NCBI RefSeq assembly: GCF_946479715.1
Contig: NZ_CAMLHF010000015.1
Coordinates: 1-43,866, forward strand
DNA: 43,866 nt
Origin: an uncultured Pedobacter sp.
GTDB taxonomy: Bacteria > Bacteroidota > Bacteroidia > Sphingobacteriales > Sphingobacteriaceae
Reading direction: 5' to 3'
The notes under the pieces were generated by a model, which saw only the letters and a list, made by a program, of their open reading frames with translations, ran no database searches and was not told the DNA's origin. Below are positions 27,802-34,877 of this stretch, piece by piece. Positions within the stretch are counted from its first letter, which is position 1, and each line of letters starts with the position of its first letter. Both the position numbers and the translations under genes were made by a program.

Positions 27802-29718
27802 ATGAGATTAGATATGAAAATAGGATATATATCCTTGGTTCTGCTGCTCTGTTATATTGGTACAAAAGCACAGGATACCAGGGTTCGAACCAATATTATT
27901 CCGGAACCGGTACAAGTTGAAAAGCAAAAAGGAGAATTTGTAATCAGTAACCTGACCACTATACTAGCCGATGATATCGATGAGCCTGCTGTGAAATTTC
28001 TTAGAAATTACCTGATAAGCAGCAGAAAATTTTCGAATAAGCTGATTTCGGCCAGTGCAACATCAGCCCTGTTAAAAAGTAAACATAATAGTATTCTGCT
28101 TACAGCTAAAGGTGCAGAGGGATTACCAGATGAAGGGTATAAACTAAATATTACAGCGCAAGGCATCGTAATAATTGGCAAAAAGGTAGGCCTGTTTTAT
28201 GGTATACAATCATTGATTCAGCTGTTGCCAGTCGATGGCGCTGCTATTTTAAAGGTTCCTTGCATGACTATAGCCGACTATCCAAGGTTTTCTTACCGCG
28301 GTCTGATGCTGGATGTGTCCCGCCATTTTTTTACCGTTGCTCAGGTTAAAGATTTGCTTGATATGATGTCGCATTACAAATTAAACCGATTTCATTGGCA
28401 TTTAACGGATGACCAGGGATGGAGAATAGAGATAAAAAGTCTTCCCCGACTTACTCAGATAGGAGCCTTTAGGGTACCACGTATAGGAGATTTTGGTGCC
28501 ATGGAACAACCCAAACCAGGAGAGAAAGCAACAGATGGAGGTTTTTATACACAGGAAGAAGTAAAAGATGTAATCAGGTACGCCGCAGAAAGAAACATTC
28601 AGATTTTACCCGAAATAGATGTTCCCGGTCATTCTATGGCTGCTATTGCTGCATATCCTTATCTTTCCTGTACACAGGATACCAGTATTAAGGTAAATCC
28701 GGGAAGTAGTTTTGCCGAATGGTTTCCGGACGGGAAATTTGAAATGTATGTAGACAATACACTTAATCCGGCCAGCGAAGAAACGTATATATTTCTTGAT
28801 AAAGTTTTTACTGAAGTTGCAGCCTTGTTTCCTTATGAATATATCCATATTGGAGGTGATGAGTGTTTTAAAGGTTTTTGGGAAAAAGATGTAAAAGTTC
28901 AGGCTTTCATGAAAAAAATGAACATTGGCAATACACATGAACTCCAGAGCTACTTTATTACCAGGGTGAATAAGATCATCAGTGCAAAGAATAAAAAACT
29001 TATTGGTTGGGATGAGATACTGGATGGCGGCTTAAATGATCAGGTAGCTGTGATGAACCGTTTTGGCGAGAAAGGTGCAATAGCTCAGGTAAAGAAAAAG
29101 CTAAATATTATTTTGGCTCCAAGTAAGAGCGGTTTGTATTTTGATTATGCCCAGAGCCGCTCGGATATGGAACCGATTAATCATGGTGGTTTTTCTCCAA
29201 TCTGGAAAGGCTATGAATACAGAGCTGAATATGAGGGCCTAAGTGATGAGGACAAAAAATACATTATGGGTGTTTCGGGCTGTATATGGACGGAAAACAT
29301 CCCATCAATTTCGAAATTGCAATACATGATATTTCCAAGAATGTTTGCACTGTCTGAAACCGCATGGACCCTGGAAAAGAATAAGGACTATAAAACTTTT
29401 TCTGAAACCGCATTGGCCACTCACCTCCAAAAACTGGATAAAGAAGGATATAATTACCGCGTACCCACACCTTTTGCTTATACAGATACTACACTTGTAG
29501 GGAACCGTTTTTCCTTTGATTTGAAGATATCCATGCCAGGAGCAAAAATATATTATACTGTTAACAACCGTTTGCCTGGAGATGCCGACCATGAATACCA
29601 TGGACCCGTAACCTTCGATATCCCTAAAGGCAAAAAAAGGGTGCTGAAATTGGTCACAATCTCAGCCGCTGGTAGAAGGAGTGTGGTAACCAGTATTACA
29701 ATGGATAACAGTAATTAA
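27802..29718 (+). CDS. GH20 beta-N-acetylhexosaminidase
   Basis: 638 residues; translation may instead begin at the ATG at 27814, which places MKIGYISLVLLLCYIGTKAQ as a clean signal peptide. The N-terminal GH20b domain (IIPEPVQVEKQKGEFVISN) is followed by the TIM-barrel GH20 domain: YRGLMLDVSRHFFTVAQVKD, LNRFHWHLTDDQGWRIEIK, ILPEIDVPGHSMAAIAAYP and the catalytic IHIGGDECFKGFW, where Asp353-Glu354 are the substrate-assisted pair. The C-terminal 75 residues resemble the chitobiase CHB-HEX-type beta-sandwich. It removes terminal GlcNAc or GalNAc from oligosaccharides in the periplasm. It is part of the glycan operon and suggests an aminosugar-containing substrate such as chitin fragments, N-glycans or peptidoglycan-derived sugars. 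Confidence 0.95.
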   Translation: MRLDMKIGYISLVLLLCYIGTKAQDTRVRTNIIPEPVQVEKQKGEFVISNLTTILADDIDEPAVKFLRNYLISSRKFSNKLISASATSALLKSKHNSILLTAKGAEGLPDEGYKLNITAQGIVIIGKKVGLFYGIQSLIQLLPVDGAAILKVPCMTIADYPRFSYRGLMLDVSRHFFTVAQVKDLLDMMSHYKLNRFHWHLTDDQGWRIEIKSLPRLTQIGAFRVPRIGDFGAMEQPKPGEKATDGGFYTQEEVKDVIRYAAERNIQILPEIDVPGHSMAAIAAYPYLSCTQDTSIKVNPGSSFAEWFPDGKFEMYVDNTLNPASEETYIFLDKVFTEVAALFPYEYIHIGGDECFKGFWEKDVKVQAFMKKMNIGNTHELQSYFITRVNKIISAKNKKLIGWDEILDGGLNDQVAVMNRFGEKGAIAQVKKKLNIILAPSKSGLYFDYAQSRSDMEPINHGGFSPIWKGYEYRAEYEGLSDEDKKYIMGVSGCIWTENIPSISKLQYMIFPRMFALSETAWTLEKNKDYKTFSETALATHLQKLDKEGYNYRVPTPFAYTDTTLVGNRFSFDLKISMPGAKIYYTVNNRLPGDADHEYHGPVTFDIPKGKKRVLKLVTISAAGRRSVVTSITMDNSN

Positions 29719-29729
29719 TAAACACACAA

Positions 29730-32700
29730 ATGAAACTAAAAACCGCAATAACAATTGTTTTTACTGGAACCCTGTTCCTAATTCTAGGCTTTCAGTTGCA
29801 AGAGCAAAGAATAAAAACCGATGGTTTTGATGAACTGAAAAGGACCTTTAAAACCCCGGGCAATGAATATGGAACAACCCCATTTTGGGTTTGGAACACT
29901 AAGGTAAGCAGAGAGCTTATAGATTCGATGATGCTGGACTATAAGAAAAATGATTTTGGGGGAGTAATTGTACATCCCAGGCCTGGACTGATTACAGAAT
30001 ACTTATCCAACGAATGGTTTAGCTTGTTTCAATACGCCAAGGAAACGGGTAAAAAACTAGGGCTTAAGGTATGGATTTATGACGAAAACTCTTATCCGAC
30101 AGGGTTTGGCGGTGGCCTCGTGCCAGATCAGATGCCAGAGTCGTACAACCAGGGGCAAATGCTTTATATGACAGAGGTAAGTACGATTCCTGAAAATCAG
30201 GGCGATATTTTTATAGTCCTTAAGATGAAAGGTGAACAATATATCGATATAAGTTCAACTCTGGCTACAGAGAAAGGCAAAACAGGAAAATACAGGATTT
30301 TCAAAAAAGTAAATTATGAGAAGTCTAACCGTGGCACAGTTGCAGGGCCTATTGGATCTTCGTACGTGGATTTGATGGCAAAAGGTGTTACACAAAAGTT
30401 TATGGATATTACCTTTAAAGGGTATGAGAAAGTTGCGGGTCCTGAATTTGGTGAAACTGTTCCAGGTATTTTTTCTGATGAGCCAACCATTATTAATGAG
30501 GGTAAAGATTGTGTTCGCTGGACACCCGATCTATTCGCCCGTTTTAAAGAAAAATGGGGCTACGATCTGCGTCTTAACTTACCTTCTCTATTTGAGGAAA
30601 CTGGAAACTGGAAAAAAGTAAGACATAACTATTATCAAACTTTGCTGCAACTGTTTATCGACAGGTGGTCTAAACCTATGTATAATTATACAGAGCAGCA
30701 CAACCTGATCTGGACAGGGCATTATTGGGAGCACGGATGGCCAAGTCCTTACCATGGGCCGGATAACATGGCCATGTACGCATGGCACCAGATGCCGGGA
30801 ATTGATATGCTGTTTAACCAGTTTAATGAAGATAAACCGGTACAGTTTGGCAATATCAGGGCTGTTAAAGAACTGGGCAGTGTTGCCAATCAACTTGGTA
30901 AAAAAAGAACGCTCTCTGAAACCTACGGTGGTGGTGGCTGGGAGCTGACTTTTAAAGACATGAAGCGACTGGCCGACTGGGAGTTTGTACTCGGGGTTAA
31001 TTTTATGAACCAACATTTATCGTTCATGACCATTACCGGAGCAAGAAAATACGACTATCCACCAAGTTTTTCTTATCATGAACCCTGGTGGCCGTTTTAC
31101 AAAACACTGAACCAATATTTTTCCCGGCTGTCGCTTTGCCTGTCAACCGGTCAGCAAAAAAACGACATCCTGGTTTTGGAGCCTACGACTTCTGCCTGGA
31201 TGTATTATTTTAGGGGCAAAGAGAATAAACGCTTTTTTGAAATTGGGAAGCGCTTCAACGACTTTGTAACTACGCTGCAAAGAGCACATGCTGAATATGA
31301 TCTGGGCAGTGAAAACATCATAAAAGATCAGGGAAAGGTCGAAAATGGGAAATTCGTTATTGGGCAGCGCGCTTACAGTACTGTTGTTATTCCACCTGGC
31401 ATGGATAATATTGACCTGCCAACGTTTAATTTACTAAAAGAATATGCCATACAGGGTGGTAAAGTGGTTTTATTTGAAAAGCCAGGTTCTCTGGATGGTG
31501 ATAATAATGATGACCTTAATTTCTTTGCATCATCAAATATGGTACAGGCCATTAATGCAGATATGCAACAGATTATCCAAAATCATTTGCTTCCATCAGA
31601 TATTAGCATATCGGCTGCAGGTAGTAACAAGGTAGGAGGTAATCTCTATTATCAACGCAGGCACTTGTTAGATGGGCAATTGATCTTTCTATCAAACGCA
31701 AGCATGGAGGCATCTTCAAAAGGTCTGCTTACAGTTAATGGTAAAGATGCATTGATAATGAATCTGTTTAATGGAGAAATTTGCAGTTATCCGGTAAAGG
31801 AAAATGCCGGCAAGGTCACTTTTGAATTCGATATTCCGCCTGCTGGAAGTATGATGTTTTTTGTGGCAGATAAAAAACAATCAGGCTTCAGTGCATTTAT
31901 TCCGGAAGGCGATAAAACTCTTGTAAAAACACATCCCGCAAGAGTTCATCGACCTGTTGAAAATACACTGATGATAGATTTTTGCGACCTGGAATTAAAA
32001 AAGCCACATACCACATATAAAGATTTACATGTTGGAGTTGCCTCAAATACAGCATTTAAACATTTTGGATTTACAGATGGTGTAGGCAACCCTTGGAATA
32101 ACCGTACCCAGTTCAAAGATAGGATTGTTGCGCGCGACACCTTTTCTACAGGTACAGGATATGTGGCCACTTATCATTTTGAAATAGATAAAAATGTTAA
32201 TCTCAAACAGTGCCGTGCCGTAGTGGAGCAGCCTCAGTTATGGCAAAGTGTATCTATAAATGGTACAAAAGTAAAGGCATTGAAAGGTAAATGGTGGCTT
32301 GACCGTTCTTTTGGGGTTTTCGAGATTGGTAAGTACCTAAAGTCGGGTAAAAATACGCTTTCATTATCTGTTTCGCCCATGAGTGTTTACGCAGAAATAG
32401 AACCGGTATACCTACTGGGTAATTTTAATCTTGTTCCTGCTGCCAAGGGTTGGGAAATAACAGGACCAAAATCACTTACCTTCGGGCCATGGAATAAACA
32501 GGGACTCCCATTGTATGGACAAGGAATAAGATATACAAAGGAATTGCGAATACAGACATTAGGGAAGGATTATATAGTTAAACTAAAAAAATGGAATGGT
32601 ACGGTAGCTGCAGTAAAAGTGAATAATGTGCTTGCAGGAATTATAAGTTCCGAACCAAATGAGTTAAAGATAACTCCTTATCTAAAAGTAGGTGTTAATA

Positions 32701-32888
32701 ATGTTGAGGTAGAAGTGATTGGAAGTTTAAAGAATTTACTCGGCCCTCATCATAACAAACCTTTACCTGGACTGGTAGATCCCGGGAAATGGTATAATGT
32801 TAATGCATATCCATCAGGAAATGAATATCAAACTTACAATTATGGTTTAGAAGAGGATTTTGATATTTCCCAGATCATTTTACGATAA
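29730..32888 (+). CDS. Large glycoside hydrolase, GH106-like (alpha-L-rhamnosidase-type)
   Basis: 1052 residues with an N-terminal signal sequence (about 1-25). The catalytic TIM barrel near 45-450 has GTTPFWVWNTKVSRELIDSM, GGVIVHPRPGL, LKVWIYDENSYPTGFGGG and GIFSDEPTI, the pattern of the Glyco_hydro_106 group, with Asp/Glu residues in the DEN and DEP motifs as likely active-site candidates. C-terminal parts include a galactose-binding/jelly-roll fold (VATYHFEIDKNVNLKQCRAV, WWLDRSFGVFEIGKYLKSGK) and a second beta-sandwich. It probably acts in the periplasm on oligosaccharides imported by the SusC/SusD pair. Characterised GH106 enzymes release L-rhamnose, but this member is divergent and its true linkage is not decidable here. 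It is the last gene of the locus, followed by a long hairpin. Confidence 0.75.
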   Translation: MKLKTAITIVFTGTLFLILGFQLQEQRIKTDGFDELKRTFKTPGNEYGTTPFWVWNTKVSRELIDSMMLDYKKNDFGGVIVHPRPGLITEYLSNEWFSLFQYAKETGKKLGLKVWIYDENSYPTGFGGGLVPDQMPESYNQGQMLYMTEVSTIPENQGDIFIVLKMKGEQYIDISSTLATEKGKTGKYRIFKKVNYEKSNRGTVAGPIGSSYVDLMAKGVTQKFMDITFKGYEKVAGPEFGETVPGIFSDEPTIINEGKDCVRWTPDLFARFKEKWGYDLRLNLPSLFEETGNWKKVRHNYYQTLLQLFIDRWSKPMYNYTEQHNLIWTGHYWEHGWPSPYHGPDNMAMYAWHQMPGIDMLFNQFNEDKPVQFGNIRAVKELGSVANQLGKKRTLSETYGGGGWELTFKDMKRLADWEFVLGVNFMNQHLSFMTITGARKYDYPPSFSYHEPWWPFYKTLNQYFSRLSLCLSTGQQKNDILVLEPTTSAWMYYFRGKENKRFFEIGKRFNDFVTTLQRAHAEYDLGSENIIKDQGKVENGKFVIGQRAYSTVVIPPGMDNIDLPTFNLLKEYAIQGGKVVLFEKPGSLDGDNNDDLNFFASSNMVQAINADMQQIIQNHLLPSDISISAAGSNKVGGNLYYQRRHLLDGQLIFLSNASMEASSKGLLTVNGKDALIMNLFNGEICSYPVKENAGKVTFEFDIPPAGSMMFFVADKKQSGFSAFIPEGDKTLVKTHPARVHRPVENTLMIDFCDLELKKPHTTYKDLHVGVASNTAFKHFGFTDGVGNPWNNRTQFKDRIVARDTFSTGTGYVATYHFEIDKNVNLKQCRAVVEQPQLWQSVSINGTKVKALKGKWWLDRSFGVFEIGKYLKSGKNTLSLSVSPMSVYAEIEPVYLLGNFNLVPAAKGWEITGPKSLTFGPWNKQGLPLYGQGIRYTKELRIQTLGKDYIVKLKKWNGTVAAVKVNNVLAGIISSEPNELKITPYLKVGVNNVEVEVIGSLKNLLGPHHNKPLPGLVDPGKWYNVNAYPSGNEYQTYNYGLEEDFDISQIILR

Positions 32889-32967
32889 GAGTTGATCGTT
32901 ATTAGAAAGGAGTAAGAAATGATTTATTTAATCAGCTTCTTACTCCTTTCTAATTAGAGCTCAACTC
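32889..32967. terminator. Long hairpin closing the glycan locus
   Basis: ATTAGAAAGGAGTAAGAA (32901-32918) pairs perfectly with 32937-32954 over 18 bp. The loop holds an extra TGATT/AATCA pairing, and outer arms GAGTTGA (32889-32895) and TCAACTC (32961-32967) extend the structure. It begins right after the stop of the GH106-like gene. No strong T-run follows, so it may act as a stability or processing structure as well as a terminator. Confidence 0.7.
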
Positions 32968-33046
32968 AACTCAAGTAAACTCGTATTGGGTTGCAAGGAA
33001 TCACTATTTCCTGTAGCTTCGCCAATAATAATTTACTCTAAAATAA

Positions 33047-33631
33047 ATGTCGGTATACAATTCATTAAGCGATCTTCAACTGGTTGGTCTTTTAAAAAAG
33101 GATGATGAAGCCGCTTTTACTGAGATTTATTCCCGTTATGCAGAGAACTTATCCGGGTTTGCCAGTTCTAAATTATATAGCCTTGAAGATTCACGCGATA
33201 TCATTCACGACCTATTTGTGAAATTTTGGGAGGAAAGGAAATCCTTAAAAATAGATCGAAATTTAGAGGCTTACTTATTTACAATGGTTCGTTATCGCAT
33301 CATTGATAAGATCAGAAAGAACATTACACATGAAGATTACATGGGAATGGTACTTTCTTTACAGACGAGTTTAGGGTCAGAAATTGAACAGCAAATAGCA
33401 CTAAAAGAATTAAAACAGACTATTGGGAAATCTCTAGAAAAATTATCTCCAAGAGTACAAGAGATTTACCATTTAAGCCGAGAGGAAAACTTAAGCATTT
33501 CTGAAATCGCAAATAAATTACAGCTTTCTGAACAAACAGTAAAAAATCAGCTAACTTCTGCATTGAAGCACTTGCGCCAGTCGTTAACAGTATGTTCTGT
33601 CTCTGCTTTAGTATTTTGGTATCTATATTAG
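33047..33631 (+). CDS. ECF RNA polymerase sigma factor (Bacteroidetes FecI-like type)
   Basis: 194 residues. Region 2 reads AFTEIYSRYAENLSGFASSK and SRDIIHDLFVKFWEERKSL; region 4 reads LSPRVQEIYHLSREENLSI followed by SEIANKLQLSEQTVKNQLTS. It ends in a strongly hydrophobic tail (VCSVSALVFWYLY), which could touch the membrane or its FecR partner. The FecR gene follows 85 bp downstream, then a TonB receptor, so this is a second, independent cell-surface signalling set that starts just after the glycan locus hairpin. Confidence 0.95.
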   Translation: MSVYNSLSDLQLVGLLKKDDEAAFTEIYSRYAENLSGFASSKLYSLEDSRDIIHDLFVKFWEERKSLKIDRNLEAYLFTMVRYRIIDKIRKNITHEDYMGMVLSLQTSLGSEIEQQIALKELKQTIGKSLEKLSPRVQEIYHLSREENLSISEIANKLQLSEQTVKNQLTSALKHLRQSLTVCSVSALVFWYLY

Positions 33632-33716
33632 CCCTTCTATAATAAGAAAAAAAAATATTTCATTTTCTTATAGTACCAAACCGCGATTCATACGGCTATT
33701 GTCAAAATCCGATAAA

Positions 33717-34703
33717 ATGAACCGTAATAATATCGAAGCTTTATTAGACCGTTATCTAAAAAAGGAAACATCAGCTGAAGAAAATCATCTGATTGAAAAG
33801 TGGCTGGACGAAAATGGAAATGTTAATTCTGAGTGGCGGCAGTTAAATCGTTCAGGTAAAGATCAATGGCTGTCTGAAGTTTTTTTAGAGATTAAGGGTA
33901 CTATTAAGGCGAATGAACCTAAAGTAGTACCGGTGGGATCACAAAAATACCTGTGGCATAAAATTGCAGGTGTGGCGGCGGTATTAATTATGGTTTTTGG
34001 ACTTTACCTAAACTGGCCGCTATTAGAAAAAAGGATGTTGTCACCAGATTTAGCCTTAGTATCCGTTACTGATCATGAAAAAAAACAAATTACTCTTGCT
34101 GATGGTACCATTGTTTGGTTAAATGCAGGTTCTGAATTAAAATATCCTAAGGATTTTAATGGAAACAAAAGAGTGGTTTATCTCTCTGGAGAAGCTTATT
34201 TCGACGTCCGGCACGATGCTGCCAGACCTTTTCTCATTCACACAGGAAAAGTACTTACCACAGTACTGGGAACTGCCTTTAATATTAAAGAAGATCAAAG
34301 CAAACATACGGTGGAAGTTACGGTAACCAGGGGTAAAGTGAGTGTAGCAGACGATGGTAAAGTTTTAAGCATTCTTACCAGTAATCAACAGGTAAGCCTC
34401 GATCTGATAAGTAGAAAACCTATCGAAAAAACAATAGATGCTCAAACGGTTATAGCCTGGAGGGATGAGAATATACTTTTTGATGATATTACGCTTGCAG
34501 ATGCAGCGATACAGCTTGAGCAGCATTTTCATGTGAAGATTACTTTTAATAATGAGAAGTTAAAAAAATGTCGATTTAGCGGCGCAACACTGAAAGGAGA
34601 TCAACTGAACAAAATTTTAGACGTGATCACTGACTTTAATAACGCAACTTGGGAAATCAACTCGAGTGGACACATCGTCATCTATGGCGAAGGTTGTAAT
34701 TAA
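33717..34703 (+). CDS. FecR-family anti-sigma factor
   Basis: 328 residues from the ATG at 33717; an in-frame TTG at 33699 adds six residues. The short N-terminal anti-sigma region has ALLDRYLKKETSAEENHLIE and KWLDENGN. A membrane helix lies near 85-103 (IAGVAAVLIMVFGLYLNW). The FecR domain has ITLADGTIVWLNAGSELKYP, LSGEAYFDVRHDAARPF and TTVLGTAFNIKED, and the C-terminal DUF4974 domain includes LNKILDVITDFNNATWEI. It is shorter than the FecR of the glycan locus. It should control the sigma factor encoded upstream in response to the TonB receptor encoded downstream. Confidence 0.94.
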   Translation: MNRNNIEALLDRYLKKETSAEENHLIEKWLDENGNVNSEWRQLNRSGKDQWLSEVFLEIKGTIKANEPKVVPVGSQKYLWHKIAGVAAVLIMVFGLYLNWPLLEKRMLSPDLALVSVTDHEKKQITLADGTIVWLNAGSELKYPKDFNGNKRVVYLSGEAYFDVRHDAARPFLIHTGKVLTTVLGTAFNIKEDQSKHTVEVTVTRGKVSVADDGKVLSILTSNQQVSLDLISRKPIEKTIDAQTVIAWRDENILFDDITLADAAIQLEQHFHVKITFNNEKLKKCRFSGATLKGDQLNKILDVITDFNNATWEINSSGHIVIYGEGCN

Positions 34704-34790
34704 TATTATCTGCAAAATTTATTTAGATGAATAACGACTAAGCTTTATATACGCTGAATATGCCTCAAGGAAGTAGTATCAGCAAAATAA

Positions 34791-34838
34791 CCTGTAAACC
34801 GACGGCCATCGGTCTACAGGAATCCCGGAGTGTCCGGG
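34791..34838 (+). promoter_or_regulatory. Paired hairpins between FecR and TonB receptor
   Basis: CCTGTAAACCGA (34791-34802) pairs with TCGGTCTACAGG (34809-34820) with one A-C mismatch; directly after, CCCGGA (34824-34829) pairs with TCCGGG (34833-34838) around GTG, followed by GCTTTAAATAATT. The layout, a 12-bp stem with one A-C mismatch and then a short GC hairpin, is the same as at 20447-20490 although the sequences differ. It lies 40 bp before the receptor ATG. Confidence 0.6.
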
Positions 34839-34877
34839 GCTTTAAATAATTGGAATCACTTAAAACATTTTAAAATT

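Noticed and set aside
30588..31016. 142-codon open frame on the minus strand inside the GH106-like gene
   Set aside because: Antisense to conserved catalytic-domain sequence and without family resemblance.
34830..34877. GTG start of the TonB receptor at 34830
   Set aside because: The GTG lies in the loop of a hairpin and the extra 16 residues do not resemble a leader; the ATG at 34878 matches the leader style of the family.
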